This document shows, one piece after another, positions 38,050-48,149 of a stretch of DNA of 64,000 nt (positions within the stretch are counted from its first letter, which is position 1; each line of letters begins with the position of its first letter). A program made the translations under genes and the position numbers. The notes beneath the pieces were generated by a model, which ran no database searches, was not told the DNA's origin, and was given only the letters and a program-made list of their open reading frames with translations. The DNA comes from Methylomonas fluvii (GTDB taxonomy: Bacteria > Pseudomonadota > Gammaproteobacteria > Methylococcales > Methylomonadaceae): the NCBI RefSeq assembly GCF_014850975.1, contig NZ_JACXST010000002.1, positions 1,054,001-1,118,000 on the forward strand, given 5' to 3'.

Positions 38050-39594
38050 ATGAAAGATAAATTAATTATATTCGACACCACTTTGCGCGATGGCGAGCAA
38101 AGCCCCGGCGCCTCGATGACCCGCGATGAAAAAGTCCGTATTGCCCGGGCACTGGAGCGGATGAAAGTTGATGTGATCGAAGCAGGGTTCCCTGCCGCCA
38201 GCCAAGGCGATTTCGAAGCGGTGCAAGCAGTGGCGGATGCGATCAAAGACAGCACAGTTTGCGGTTTGGCGCGGGCGCTGGACAAAGACATCGACAGAGC
38301 CGGCGACGCCTTGAAAGGCGCGAACAGCTCGCGCATCCATACCTTTATCGCGACTTCACCGATCCATATGCAAAAGAAGTTGAATATGCAGCCGGATCAG
38401 GTAATCGAATACGCGGTTCGGGCGGTAAAGCGCGCTCGCCAGTATACCGATAACGTCGAATTCTCCCCGGAAGATGCCGGCCGTTCGGAAGAAGATTTCT
38501 TGTGCCGTATCCTCGAAGCGGTAATCGATGCCGGAGCGACGACACTTAATATCCCGGATACGGTCGGCTATAGCATGCCCCAGCAGTTCGGCGCGACTAT
38601 CGCCAATTTGATCAAACGCATACCCAATTCGGACAAGGCGATCTTCTCGGTACATTGCCATAACGATTTGGGCTTGGCGGTTGCCAATTCCTTGTCCGCG
38701 GTAATGAACGGCGCTCGGCAGGTGGAATGCACCATTAACGGTTTGGGCGAACGCGCCGGCAATGCTTCTTTGGAAGAAGTGGTGATGGCGGTACGTACGC
38801 GGCAAGACTTCTTTACTTGCGATACCGGCTTGGACGCGCGCGAGATAGTCACTTGCTCAAAGCTCGTGTCATCCATTACCGGCTTTCCGGTGCAACCTAA
38901 CAAGGCCATCGTCGGCGCGAACGCCTTTGCCCACGAATCCGGCATTCATCAAGACGGCGTATTGAAAAACCGCGAGACTTACGAAATCATGCGAGCCGAA
39001 GATGTAGGCTGGACCACCAACCGAATGGTGCTCGGCAAACATTCCGGCCGCAACGCCTTCAAAACCCGCATGGCGGAGCTGGGTGTGGACTTTGCCGGCG
39101 AAGCCGATTTGAACGATGCGTTTTTTCGCTTCAAACAATTGGCCGACAAAAAGCACGATATTTTCGACGAAGACTTACAAGCCTTAATTTCCGAGCAAGG
39201 CTTCGAAGCGGAAGACGAACATATCAAATTGGTGGCGTTAAAAGTCTGTTCCGAAACCGGTGAAGTCCCTAACGCGACCGTGACGATACGCGTCGACGGC
39301 AAGGAGGTCACCGGCAGCGGGCAAGGCGGCGGCGCAGTGGACGCCAGCTTGAAGGCCATAGAAAGCCTGGTAAAAACCGGCGCGACTTTGGCGCTGTACT
39401 CTGTTAACAACATCACTACCGGCACGGATGCTCAAGGTGAAGTAACAGTCAGACTGGAAAATGCCGGCCGTATCGTTAATGGCTCCGGAGCCGACACTGA
39501 CATCGTTATCGCCTCGGCCAAGGCTTACATTAACGCGGTTAACAAACTGCAAACGCCCGACCAACGTCAGCATCCGCAAAAAGGCGATGTCTGA
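38050..39594 (+). CDS. leuA: 2-isopropylmalate synthase
   Basis: 514 residues from ATG 38050, which has GGAG 5 bases upstream; the ATG at 38035 in the same frame is less likely since the family begins [20 protein letters not shown]. First committed step of leucine synthesis: acetyl-CoA plus 2-oxoisovalerate. The catalytic metal-binding [13 protein letters not shown] and the C-terminal LeuA dimer allosteric domain (about 390-510, with [17 protein letters not shown]) are present. It complements the ilvBHC cluster 7 kb upstream but is separate from leuCDB. Confidence 0.96.
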   Translation: MKDKLIIFDTTLRDGEQSPGASMTRDEKVRIARALERMKVDVIEAGFPAASQGDFEAVQAVADAIKDSTVCGLARALDKDIDRAGDALKGANSSRIHTFIATSPIHMQKKLNMQPDQVIEYAVRAVKRARQYTDNVEFSPEDAGRSEEDFLCRILEAVIDAGATTLNIPDTVGYSMPQQFGATIANLIKRIPNSDKAIFSVHCHNDLGLAVANSLSAVMNGARQVECTINGLGERAGNASLEEVVMAVRTRQDFFTCDTGLDAREIVTCSKLVSSITGFPVQPNKAIVGANAFAHESGIHQDGVLKNRETYEIMRAEDVGWTTNRMVLGKHSGRNAFKTRMAELGVDFAGEADLNDAFFRFKQLADKKHDIFDEDLQALISEQGFEAEDEHIKLVALKVCSETGEVPNATVTIRVDGKEVTGSGQGGGAVDASLKAIESLVKTGATLALYSVNNITTGTDAQGEVTVRLENAGRIVNGSGADTDIVIASAKAYINAVNKLQTPDQRQHPQKGDV

Positions 39595-39607
39595 TTTTTG
39601 AGCCGAT

Positions 39608-40414
39608 ATGGATAAAACGACCCGTTTGCAGTATTTGGAGGCGATGGGCATTGACGTCTGGGCACCCAGGCGTCTATCCATCGCTGTTCCGCAAGCGGCC
39701 GTTCATTCTCAAAGTCCAATCGAAAACGTAGTATCGGCTGCCTCTGTTACAGCCCACGAAGTTGAGCCTTCCGAGCAAACGGCATCAAGCGTCATCGAAA
39801 CCGTTGATATCGAACTTCCGCGACGTTCTGCTTCGTCGCCATCATCACACGCCAACGATCAAATATGGAGAGACCTGCAACACGAGGTTTCTTTGTGCCA
39901 AGCCTGCTCGCTCTGTCAAACCCGCACCCAAACCGTATTCGGTGTCGGTAATAAACAAGCAAGCTGGATGTTGATTGGTGAAGCGCCTGGGCAGAATGAA
40001 GATTTACAAGGCGAACCGTTCGTCGGCAAAGCCGGTCAGTTGTTAACCGAAATGTTGCGGGCAATAGGTTTAAAGCGGGAAGAAGCCTATATAGCCAATA
40101 TATTGAAGTGCCGGCCGCCGAATAACCGTGATCCGCAAGCCGAAGAAGTCGCCGCCTGCAATCGCTTTCTACAGCAGCAAATCGAATTGATACAACCGAA
40201 GATAATTTTGGCGGTAGGCAGGATTGCCGCACAAAGCTTGCTTACCACCCAACAACCTCTGGCAAAATTACGCGGCGTTCAGCACCAATTAAATGATATT
40301 CCGCTGATTGTCATTCACCACCCGGCTTACCTATTGCGCTCGTTACTGGAAAAGGCTAAAGCCTGGAGCGACTTGCAGTTTGCTTTGTCGGTCTATCAAA
40401 AACTAGAAAAATAA
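39608..40414 (+). CDS. Type-4 uracil-DNA glycosylase (Fe-S)
   Basis: 268 residues. Removes uracil from DNA. After a Ser/Ala/Glu-rich linker (about 20-85), the enzyme domain begins with [16 protein letters not shown], giving two cysteines of the 4Fe-4S cluster, with the others in [12 protein letters not shown] and [29 protein letters not shown] is the active-site motif and [11 protein letters not shown] the C-terminal block. It starts 13 bases after leuA and ends 4 bases before rimI, which are therefore likely co-expressed. Confidence 0.92.
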   Translation: MDKTTRLQYLEAMGIDVWAPRRLSIAVPQAAVHSQSPIENVVSAASVTAHEVEPSEQTASSVIETVDIELPRRSASSPSSHANDQIWRDLQHEVSLCQACSLCQTRTQTVFGVGNKQASWMLIGEAPGQNEDLQGEPFVGKAGQLLTEMLRAIGLKREEAYIANILKCRPPNNRDPQAEEVAACNRFLQQQIELIQPKIILAVGRIAAQSLLTTQQPLAKLRGVQHQLNDIPLIVIHHPAYLLRSLLEKAKAWSDLQFALSVYQKLEK

Positions 40415-40418
40415 AACC

Positions 40419-40973
40419 ATGTGGAAACTGTTACACAAACTGAAAGATGCAGTGATTTACGATGCGGACCGCGAGTTTTACGCTAAGGTGTTTCCCGATT
40501 CGGTAGATAGCAAAGACTTAATGCGGATGCGTAAAATGGATCACGCCGATTTAACCAGCGTCTTGAAGATAGAAGAGTTAAATTACGAATTTCCTTGGTC
40601 GGAAGGGATATTTAAAGATTGTTTCCGCACCATGACTTACACCAGTTGGGTTTGCGAGGCGCCAGATGACAACATCGTAGGTTACTGCATCATCAATGTA
40701 GCTGCTGGCGAAGCCCACATTATGAACATCAGCGTCAATCCTGTCTTTCAACGCCAGGGAGCCGGCCGCAAAATGTTGGAACACTTAATCGAATACGCCC
40801 GGCCTCGCGCTGAAAAAATATTCCTCGAGGCGCGCCCCAGCAATCCTGGGGCCATCAATTTGTATCGAAAAACTGGTTTTCGCGAAATCGGCACCCGTAG
40901 GAATTATTATCCTGCAAAAAACGGTCGCGAGGACGCAATTATGTTTGAGTTGGATCTGGTGCCCATGCTCTAG
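40419..40973 (+). CDS. rimI: Ribosomal-protein-alanine N-acetyltransferase (RimI-like)
   Basis: 184 residues, a GNAT acetyltransferase. The acetyl-CoA loop is in NPVFQRQGAGRKMLEHLI (Q/RxxGxG/A), preceded by EAHIMNISV and followed by EARPSNPGAINLYRKTGF. These fit RimI, which acetylates S18. The N-terminal 35 residues (MWKLLHKLKDAVIYDAD) extend beyond the usual 145-150 residue enzyme. Next to a uracil-DNA glycosylase, a typical RimI neighbourhood. Confidence 0.88.
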   Translation: MWKLLHKLKDAVIYDADREFYAKVFPDSVDSKDLMRMRKMDHADLTSVLKIEELNYEFPWSEGIFKDCFRTMTYTSWVCEAPDDNIVGYCIINVAAGEAHIMNISVNPVFQRQGAGRKMLEHLIEYARPRAEKIFLEARPSNPGAINLYRKTGFREIGTRRNYYPAKNGREDAIMFELDLVPML

Positions 40974-41076
40974 CCGGGTTATATAGTTTCACTGTCGGCC
41001 TAAATTATCCCGCCAACAGTATTCCTTAGAATCGGTAACTGACCCGATAAGGGCCGTACATCGGGCGTTTACCAAG
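40974..41076. other. Start of gene-poor AT-rich gap
   Basis: The interval from rimI to the alkaline phosphatase gene (40974-42548) holds no large gene. Apart from the three small ORFs listed separately I see fragmentary open frames only. One plus-strand piece (about 41510-41660, with WADEQIVWLHKRRDTTKLWQFK) looks protein-like but has no start, so it may be a relic. Confidence 0.5.
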
Positions 41077-41244
41077 TTATACAACCGGATATTTTCTCAA
41101 TCTATTTTGCAATTGCTGAGTCTCTTGCTTCAACCAATTTGCTGTTTGGACTCTTAGGTCAATTTCGTAAAGATATATTGGGTTTGCTTGAAAACCAGCA
41201 TTACGGGTTTTAAGCGAGTTGGATTTACCGAATTTAGTTTTCAT
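41077..41244 (-). CDS. Small hypothetical protein (55 aa)
   Basis: 55 residues, ATG at 41244, TAA at 41077-41079. An AAGGA site lies 6 bases upstream of the ATG. Basic N-terminus (MKTKFGKSNSLKTRNAG), then YLYEIDLRVQTANWLKQETQQLQNRLR, an amphipathic helix-like stretch. No similarity recognised. Supported only by its ribosome-binding site and composition. Confidence 0.4.
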   Translation of the reverse strand: MKTKFGKSNSLKTRNAGFQANPIYLYEIDLRVQTANWLKQETQQLQNRLRKYPVV

Positions 41245-41822
41245 CGTAATTCCTTAATCTGAAGCTTGTCTATAGAGGCAAAATACTTATTCAATCCCCA
41301 CAAGCAATTGAATTCGTTAGCTTACAAACACGGCTCAGAAGAGTAACCAGTCGTACCGGAATGTATGCCGCTAACATTTGGCAAAAGATACGAAGCAAAT
41401 AACGCACCATTTCCTGAACAAGGAATGAGCTTCGCCTCTTCGAACGATCTGCGTAGATAAGACTATTTTTTGTCAGCGCAGTATTGCCATAAGTGACAGA
41501 CACCTGACATTTTTGGTCAGTAACGGAAAAGATCGCTTATCTTTGTCGCATACCTTGATGCGCCAATGCCAAAGGCTAATCTGCTGGGCTGATGAACAGA
41601 TTGTTTGGTTGCACAAGCGTAGGGACACCACCAAGCTATGGCAGTTCAAATGAATAGATTTGTAAAATTTAATTGACTTTAAGAAAGTGAACCAAGAGTT
41701 TGTTTTGGATGATTTTGTCCCATTTTTCGGAAGCACGCCATCTACGAGAGCGGCCAAAACGCTGTTGAGTTTTAGCAAAAAGCTGGCAGAATCGAGTCAG
41801 CCGATAGCTTTTGGGAGGTCTT

Positions 41823-41951
41823 ATGAAAATACTTGCACTGCTGATACTCGCCGGACTTACTTATGGTCTTGCGTTATTCATACTTGGAATAATCAAAGAA
41901 TTGGCGGAATTCGCCATTGAGGCATGGTGTGACGTTGAGATCGGAAGATAA
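41823..41951 (+). CDS. Small membrane-type protein (42 aa)
   Basis: 42 residues. The ATG at 41823 has a strong GGGAGG site (41814-41819). Residues 2-25 are hydrophobic (KILALLILAGLTYGLALFIL), probably one membrane segment; the rest is an acidic helix (KELAEFAIEAWCDVEIGR). A hairpin with arms AAAAGCT (41779-41785) and AGCTTTT (41807-41813) ends right at the ribosome-binding site, and a terminator lies 75 bases after the stop. This is the layout of a complete small gene, unlike a random ORF. Role unknown; single-helix small proteins often modulate membrane complexes or act as toxins. Confidence 0.6.
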   Translation: MKILALLILAGLTYGLALFILGIIKELAEFAIEAWCDVEIGR

Positions 41952-42022
41952 TTTTATTTAATTCAGTCAGACGGACATACTTAGGTTTCAAAAACGCATT
42001 AAATTGTCAACTAGACAAGCAG

Positions 42023-42048
42023 AGCCGGGAGCAATATCCGGCTTTTTT
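42023..42048 (+). terminator. Terminator after 42-aa protein
   Basis: AGCCGG (42023-42028) pairs with CCGGCT (42038-42043) around a short loop and is followed by TTTTTT. It closes the transcript of the small gene at 41823. Confidence 0.75.
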
Positions 42049-42075
42049 GTGGCCGTAGTTTTCTCGTACACGTAT

Positions 42076-42303
42076 CTAAACTATAAATACGGGTAATCTT
42101 AAAGGCGGCGTGGTTTTTATTGGCACGCTATTTGGGACAAACGCCGCCTGTCGGGCGGTCGATTTAGTTAACAGTCTCCCGCATTCCATACAGATAAAAC
42201 TCCCGGTTGGCGACCCGTAGGCAAATTCCATCGTCAAGGTAGAGTGGTCGCAATAATTGCCGTCGGTATGGTTAGCTATTGGTATCGCTTTTATATTGTC
42301 CAT
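42076..42303 (-). CDS. Small hypothetical protein (75 aa)
   Basis: 75 residues. ATG at 42303, AAGGA 9 bases upstream. Contains three cysteines near CMEC and YCDH, which might bind a metal, and GSFICMECGRLLTKSTA. No family recognised. It lies in the AT-rich gap with its 3' end facing the 42-aa gene terminator. Support is moderate because composition and start signal look genuine. Confidence 0.45.
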   Translation of the reverse strand: MDNIKAIPIANHTDGNYCDHSTLTMEFAYGSPTGSFICMECGRLLTKSTARQAAFVPNSVPIKTTPPLRLPVFIV

Positions 42304-42548
42304 AATTTTTTCCTTATAACCGTCTAAGCTAGATTTGTGTGTCGTTACTTTAATCAGGCTTCCTTAAATCTAGATTATGTGTGAATTAAGATTGCATTAT
42401 TAGTGGCCCAAGCAAATCCGGCCACGCGCTAATTTGCCATGAATTTCTAAATTTGCCGGTATAGTTTGACTCGTACGCTTAATACAAGTACACGGTCTTA
42501 ATGCCTTATCTGTGCGCTGAAAATCCTGTCCTCATGATTGGCGAGATT

Positions 42549-44057
42549 TTACCGACCGGCTTTAAACCTCAACGCATGCGCCATCACTTGATAGATGTAA
42601 CTTTGCTCTTGTACTCCATGAAATAAATGCGCCTTGGGACCGAACGCGAAAATGGCCACATCTTCGGCGCCGTGCGTTTCGCTGCCTAGCGGGACGGCGG
42701 CTTCCTGCAGAAAATCGGGATGCGAGGTATCTACAACGCTTAGATCCGGGCGGCCGTTTTGGCCTCGATAGCCCGGCCCATTGGCATATCCCAGCGTCGC
42801 GTATGGCAGACCGTTGCTGTCTTTGGCAAAACCGTTCTCGCCGGTTTGTTTGACCAAGCCCATAATAGGATTGCCGCGCTGTGGATAGCCGACGATAGTA
42901 AAGGTATGGCTATGGTCGGCGGTAACGATGATTAACGTATCCTGAGGATTGGTTTTTTCCAGCGCCTTGCGTACCGCATTGGATAGCTCGATTGTTTCTG
43001 TCAAGGCTCTATAGGCATTACCGGCGTGATGGGCATGATCGATACGGCCCGCCTCCACCATCAGCACATAGCCTTTTTTATTTTTCGACAATATATCTAT
43101 GGCTTTTTCGGTCATCTCGGTCAAAGACGGCTCCCCACCCTTATCGCCAAGCCGATCATGCTCATATTCCATATGCGAACGCTCGAAGAGTCCCAGCAAA
43201 TGCTCGGTTTGCTTAGAGTCTATCGCGTCGAAGCCGGCTTTGTTATAGACATAGGCGGCTTTCGGATATTGGGTTAACCAACGCAGGGTCAAATCAACAC
43301 CGTCTTTGCGGCTACCAAACTTATCACTATCTTCCGGATCCGGCGTCGTTTCGGGCAAAAACATGTTGCGCCCGCCACCCAACACCACTTCCAGGCCATT
43401 GCCGTATTCGAAATCCAGTAATTGTTTAGCAATATCGCGCACGGTGGCGCCCGCGGGAACTTGCGTATCTGACTCCCAATCGCGTTCAGAGGTGTGGGCG
43501 TAACAAGCAGCCGGCGTGGCATGTGTAACTCGGGCAGTAGAGACCACGCCAGTCGATAGGCCTTTTTCCTCGGCTTGCTCCAGCAAGGTTTTCACCTTGT
43601 AGGTATTGATAACCTCTGCACTTTTTTCCTGGCGAGCCACCTGCATGCCTACCGACAATTCGCCATCATTGGTTTTCACACCGGTAATAATGGCCGACAT
43701 GGTCGGCGCTGAATCGGCGGTTTGTTGATTGGCGCTATAAGTTTTCGATAGCGCCACATAAGGCGCGGTTTCGAAACTCAATGAATTCTCCTCACCGCCA
43801 CGATTACCCGGTTTGCGCTGCCCTTCCAAAATGCGCGCGGCGGTAATGGTCGAGATGCCCATACCATCACCAACGAATAGAATCACGTTTTTGGCGAATC
43901 CTTGATTGGCTTTAAGTTGCTCAGCCGCCTTGATGCGGTTTTGCCCAGATTCCAACCAGAACGCCGGCGTTTCCCAAACCGGTTCAGCCAGGGATGTTCC
44001 GACCGCCAAGATCAGTGTGCTTATCAGAATTACGGATTTACAGTGCTTGGGGATCAT
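42549..44057 (-). CDS. phoA: Alkaline phosphatase
   Basis: 502 residues, periplasmic phosphomonoesterase. Signal peptide at about 1-24 (ILISTLILAVGTSLAEP). Metal-site residues: D64 in FVGDGMGIST, the catalytic serine S116 in TADSAPTMSAIITGVKTNDG, VEAGRIDHAHHAG and VTADHSHTF near the middle, and ETHGAEDVAIFAFG near the end. Typical length. Its promoter region faces lnt, and a Pho box could not be picked out with confidence. Confidence 0.94.
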   Translation of the reverse strand: MIPKHCKSVILISTLILAVGTSLAEPVWETPAFWLESGQNRIKAAEQLKANQGFAKNVILFVGDGMGISTITAARILEGQRKPGNRGGEENSLSFETAPYVALSKTYSANQQTADSAPTMSAIITGVKTNDGELSVGMQVARQEKSAEVINTYKVKTLLEQAEEKGLSTGVVSTARVTHATPAACYAHTSERDWESDTQVPAGATVRDIAKQLLDFEYGNGLEVVLGGGRNMFLPETTPDPEDSDKFGSRKDGVDLTLRWLTQYPKAAYVYNKAGFDAIDSKQTEHLLGLFERSHMEYEHDRLGDKGGEPSLTEMTEKAIDILSKNKKGYVLMVEAGRIDHAHHAGNAYRALTETIELSNAVRKALEKTNPQDTLIIVTADHSHTFTIVGYPQRGNPIMGLVKQTGENGFAKDSNGLPYATLGYANGPGYRGQNGRPDLSVVDTSHPDFLQEAAVPLGSETHGAEDVAIFAFGPKAHLFHGVQEQSYIYQVMAHALRFKAGR

Positions 44058-44102
44058 AAGTGCTTTTGATGAGGGATGTTTTCTAAATCAAGCGCCACAT
44101 TT

Positions 44103-45626
44103 CTAAACGGCTTCAACGCCTTGCTTAGAAATACTGACACCGAACCGGCGATGCCGGACATATGTCACCAGCAGCAATACCGCCAACACCCCGAAAAAGC
44201 CTTTGTCACCCAAGATGACGTAAGGCGTAAGACCACGCATCGGCACTATATAGTCGGTTAAAGTAGTGGTGCTAAACAAAGGCGCTTGCTTACGTAACAC
44301 GCCATCCGGACCAACAAAACCGGTCACACCGGTATTAGTCGCTCTCACCAAGTAGCGGCCGGTTTCCAGCGCCCGCATTTGCGCCATTTGCATGTGTTGA
44401 TGCGGCTGCGAGGAATCGCCGAACCAAGCGTCGTTAGTCATATTGACGATATAAGCTGCATCCGCAACTTGCCTGGCAACCAATTCACCGAAGGCATCTT
44501 CATAACAGATAGTAGTGACAAACGCATGACCGCCCGCCGTCAACAACGTTTGCCGGTCGCCACCGGCCGCGAAATCGCCCAGCGGTATTTGCAATTTATC
44601 CAATACCCAGCCCGATAAAGGCTGAAGCGGCAGATATTCGCCAAACGGCAGTAAGTGATTTTTGTGATACAGGGCTTGTTTGTCGCCTAAGGTCATAACG
44701 CTGTTGTAATACTCTTTGCCCTGCCCACTGCTGGGTAGCCCAACCACCAAGTCAACCCCATGCGCTTGCGCGGCAGTTTGTAGCGGATCGATGTAGAACT
44801 CTTTGACTTGCGACAGAAAGGCCGGAATCGAGGTTTCCGGCCAGATGATTACATCAGAATCCCAATGCTGTTCGGTAAGTTCCTGATATAGCCTGAGTGT
44901 GTTGAGTTTCTGATTTTTCTGCCACTTCTGATCCTGGCCAATATTGCCTTGCACCAAGGTGACCTTGATCGGCGCGCCTGTGGCTTGAGTCCACGCCACC
45001 GTTTGCAAATAGCCACCGCCAGCCCAAATTACCTCTAAAACCAGCAGCCCCGGCAAAGGCGGTAATTTGCCGCGCAATAACTCGACTAAGGAAAAAGCCG
45101 ATGCAGCCAACAAAAACCCGACCCCATAAACTCCGGCCAGTGGGGCGTAACCGGCCAACGGCGTAGATAATTGACTGTAAGCAATTTGCAGCCAGGGAAA
45201 ACCGTTCAACAACCAATAACCGCGAAAGTACTCGACGGCTACCCACGCAATAGCGGCAGCCATGATACGTAGCCAGACCCCGGAACAGATTGAGGCTTTG
45301 GCAATAAACCAGCCGGTTAAGGCCGGAAATAAAGCCCAAACCGCTACCAGCAAAGCCGTCAGCGCAATCGAGCTATACGGGTCGCCGCCGCCGAAATCAT
45401 GAATACTGATATACGTCCACCAAATCCCCGAACCGAACAAGCCCAAACCGAACAAATAACCAGTAAGAGCAGCCCTGTTCGGCGCCTGCCGCTGCCAAAC
45501 CCAGTAAATAAAAGCTAACGCGCCGATTGCGGCGTAAGCATAATCGTATGGCGCAAAGGCCATGGTGAGCAATGCTCCAAAAACGGGTGCGGCAAGTTCC
45601 CATTTACAATTCAATATTCGCTTCAT
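44103..45626 (-). CDS. lnt: Apolipoprotein N-acyltransferase
   Basis: About 507 residues from ATG 45626 (MKRILNCKWELAAP); the frame extends 11 codons to 45659. Third enzyme of lipoprotein maturation. The N-terminal half is a polytopic membrane region with FAPYDYAYAAIGALAFIYW; the C-terminal half is a nitrilase-like domain with catalytic glutamate in WPETSIPAFLSQ, the GLPSSGQGKEYYNSV lysine block and the cysteine in TICYEDAFGELV. It is followed by phoA with 45 bases between. Confidence 0.94.
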   Translation of the reverse strand: MKRILNCKWELAAPVFGALLTMAFAPYDYAYAAIGALAFIYWVWQRQAPNRAALTGYLFGLGLFGSGIWWTYISIHDFGGGDPYSSIALTALLVAVWALFPALTGWFIAKASICSGVWLRIMAAAIAWVAVEYFRGYWLLNGFPWLQIAYSQLSTPLAGYAPLAGVYGVGFLLAASAFSLVELLRGKLPPLPGLLVLEVIWAGGGYLQTVAWTQATGAPIKVTLVQGNIGQDQKWQKNQKLNTLRLYQELTEQHWDSDVIIWPETSIPAFLSQVKEFYIDPLQTAAQAHGVDLVVGLPSSGQGKEYYNSVMTLGDKQALYHKNHLLPFGEYLPLQPLSGWVLDKLQIPLGDFAAGGDRQTLLTAGGHAFVTTICYEDAFGELVARQVADAAYIVNMTNDAWFGDSSQPHQHMQMAQMRALETGRYLVRATNTGVTGFVGPDGVLRKQAPLFSTTTLTDYIVPMRGLTPYVILGDKGFFGVLAVLLLVTYVRHRRFGVSISKQGVEAV

Positions 45627-45761
45627 TACTCTGCTGTGGTTATTCGATGGAATCGGCATTTTATGCAGCTGCCGGGGTTTCGTAAAATTGGCAGCTGCCT
45701 ATAGCCGTCAATCTGAACTAAACTGAGCTTATGTTTTCAACACAACTTAACTCGCAAGTAC

Positions 45762-47270
45762 ATGACCGATAACGCATCACTGCCTTTTGAGCTGTCAACG
45801 GAGTCCCTAGGCGCATGGATTAATTCATTAAGCGCGCTGCCGGCGGCGAACGCTGCAAATCAGTTGAATCTGGTCCTTAAACAACTGACTCGCAGTAACG
45901 GCACAGCCGCAAACGTGTTGCCGATACTCGTAAACTTAACCCCGCTGACATTGCATTTATCCAATGGCTTGACCAACGCGGCGCGTTCCGAAACCGATAT
46001 AGCCACCAACACCAAAGCGCTGAAAATTGCGAAACTAGCCATCCAGCTACTCAGACATTTGAGCCTGGCTTTTTGCCGCACGGTCGAGACCAAACAACTC
46101 GATACATCGCTGACCCAACAAGCGATATTTTATGCCTTGCAGCTCGTGGGGTATTGTCTGCGCAGCACGGCGCTGTTTTACGAAATGCCGTCCACAACCT
46201 TGTGGAAAAAGAGCGGTCTGCTTTACACCATAGCCGGCGAACTGCAACTGTTAAAAAAACCGGTCTCGTCCAAACCTCAGGAATTCAAGTTACAAAGCAC
46301 CATTGAAGCAGTCATAAAACGCAATGTATTGTTTGCACTCAGCAAACCCAACCAATACTCAACAACTGAAATCAGTCAATTATTTCAGTTGGCCAATCGG
46401 CATCAGGATCGCCTGGAGATCAGCAAAACTCCCAATCCGGATTGCGGTTTTATTTGGAATCTGGGCAGCGAACCAAGCCCGATACCGCGTACTAACAGCA
46501 CATTGCCGCGCGGCTCGGTATACATCAACTGCCTAGGCCTCGGCCATGCCTTGCAACTTGGCGAAATCGAGACCGAACTGAATTCAAATATGCAAACCAA
46601 ACTGGCCTTGCACTTGACGGGATACAGCAATATTTTCGCATCGGTGGCGATCGGCCCGCCGATGCCGGCACACTTACTCGAGGGCTTCGTTGCGGTCAGC
46701 GCCCATCTACAAGGTGAAGAAAAATTATCGAAAATCATGAACCTGAGCTCGCAGTTATCGCGAGGCAGATCTCTGGCCCGCGATATGTCTCTAGTGCCGT
46801 TGGAACATGAAAAAAGTTTCTACAAACCGCTCAATGCCAGCATTATCAGCTTCCCCGAACACGGCACTAATCTGAGTCTGTTACGCAACGTCAGCAAGCA
46901 ATTCCTGGTGGCGGAAAGCCCCGCACCCAATTGCTCAACCGGCGATATTGGCTTACTTTGCCGGGAGCAGCAACCCGCCAAACTGGTAATAGTTCGCCAG
47001 CAAACTCTCTATGAAGATGTGACGCTAATTTTGCTGGAACCCATTATCGGCAACATTACCATCCACGACATCGAAAACGCCGGTGACAGCAACAGCCAAA
47101 AAGCGATAGTCATCGGAATGGAAACCGCTCAACCTGAAGTGTTATTAGCCAACGGCAAATACACCGTAGGCAGTAAAATCAAACTATTGTACGGCAACAC
47201 CTTGTATTTGAAAGCTTGTGTGGAAAGCACCCCCTGGTTAGTGCGCTTCAAGGCCGGTGTTGATTTGTGA
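45762..47270 (+). CDS. Hypothetical cytosolic protein, possible PilZ-like C-terminus
   Basis: 502 residues, unrecognised. The N-terminal 200 residues are helical (LSALPAANAANQLNLVLKQL, SLAFCRTVETKQLDTSL). The central part contains PRGSVYINCLGLGHALQLGE. The C-terminal 100 residues are beta-rich with LLCREQQPAKLVIVRQQTL. No signal peptide or membrane segment. Proteins with this architecture exist in Gammaproteobacteria as uncharacterised or PilZ-related proteins; that assignment is weak. Its 3' end overlaps the convergent 5'-nucleotidase by 23 bases. Confidence 0.6.
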   Translation: MTDNASLPFELSTESLGAWINSLSALPAANAANQLNLVLKQLTRSNGTAANVLPILVNLTPLTLHLSNGLTNAARSETDIATNTKALKIAKLAIQLLRHLSLAFCRTVETKQLDTSLTQQAIFYALQLVGYCLRSTALFYEMPSTTLWKKSGLLYTIAGELQLLKKPVSSKPQEFKLQSTIEAVIKRNVLFALSKPNQYSTTEISQLFQLANRHQDRLEISKTPNPDCGFIWNLGSEPSPIPRTNSTLPRGSVYINCLGLGHALQLGEIETELNSNMQTKLALHLTGYSNIFASVAIGPPMPAHLLEGFVAVSAHLQGEEKLSKIMNLSSQLSRGRSLARDMSLVPLEHEKSFYKPLNASIISFPEHGTNLSLLRNVSKQFLVAESPAPNCSTGDIGLLCREQQPAKLVIVRQQTLYEDVTLILLEPIIGNITIHDIENAGDSNSQKAIVIGMETAQPEVLLANGKYTVGSKIKLLYGNTLYLKACVESTPWLVRFKAGVDL

Positions 47271-48147
47271 CACCATGCGGGACGTGGGCTGCTGCGATTT
47301 GATGGGACTCCGCGGAATCGCAATGGCCTTTTTGATCATCGAAGAAAATATCAGCCCCAAACGCTTTTAAAAACGCCCCCTTGGGCATACCGCCTAAAAA
47401 CAAGGCTTCATCTATCCTGATTCCCCAAGCCCGCAAGGTTCTAACGACCCGCTCGTGAGCAGGCGCCGCCCGTGCGGTGACCAGTGCGGTGCGAATCGGC
47501 GACAAATCTTGATCGAAATGGGTTTGGATCCGGTGCAAAGCAGTTAAAAACTCTTTCAAGGGCCCGTCGGATAAAGGCTTATGGGCTTCGTTACGCTCGT
47601 TGGCGGCAAAAGCGGCCAAACCGTGTTGTTGATAAATCCGCTCGGATTCGTCGGAAAACAACACCGCGTCACCATCAAACGCAATCCGCAATTGCGGAGA
47701 CGGATTGGCTACCGCGCCGGAGACGATGGTCGCGGCGGCATAGCCGGCAGCCAACGCTTTTCTGACATCCTCGCCATTGGCGGATAGAAACAAATGCGCG
47801 CCGAACGCCGGGATATATTCGTAAGGCGAGACGCCGCTGGTAAACGCCGCGCGACTAATCGCCAAGTCGTAATGATTAATCGAATTGAAGATGCGCAAAC
47901 CGGTATCCGCGCTATTTTGCGACAACAGGATAATCTCCACCAGTGGCGCTCCGGGAAAAGCTTTGTTGATATCCAGAAATTTCTTCACCAAGGAAAAGCC
48001 GAAACCCGGCGACAGAATTTCGTTTTCGTGCTCAACCTGATAACGGCAAAAGGCTTCCTTGCCCTGGGTTTCGAAAATCGCATGCGATTCATCCAGATTG
48101 AATAAGGCCCTGGACGATACTGCAACTACCAGTTTCTGATTATCCAT
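47248..48147 (-). CDS. 5'-nucleotidase (PF06189 type)
   Basis: 299 residues. Matches the cytosolic 5'-nucleotidase family: VVAVSSRALFNLDESHAIFE at the start, the RAAFTSG motif near residue 98, LRIAFDGDAVLFSDESERIY, TARAAPAHERVVRTLRAWG, and a C-terminal DIFFDDQKGHC holding acidic residues of a HAD-like active site. Expected to dephosphorylate nucleoside monophosphates. It begins only 2 bases after the SPOR-domain gene's stop in the opposite reading order, so the two share a leftward operon. Confidence 0.85.
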   Translation of the reverse strand: MDNQKLVVAVSSRALFNLDESHAIFETQGKEAFCRYQVEHENEILSPGFGFSLVKKFLDINKAFPGAPLVEIILLSQNSADTGLRIFNSINHYDLAISRAAFTSGVSPYEYIPAFGAHLFLSANGEDVRKALAAGYAAATIVSGAVANPSPQLRIAFDGDAVLFSDESERIYQQHGLAAFAANERNEAHKPLSDGPLKEFLTALHRIQTHFDQDLSPIRTALVTARAAPAHERVVRTLRAWGIRIDEALFLGGMPKGAFLKAFGADIFFDDQKGHCDSAESHQIAAAHVPHGVTNQHRP

Positions 48148-48149
48148 GG

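Noticed and set aside
41473-41778. 101-residue minus-strand frame in the AT-rich gap
   Set aside because: No ribosome-binding site and no recognisable motifs; the plus strand in the same place looks more protein-like but is fragmentary.
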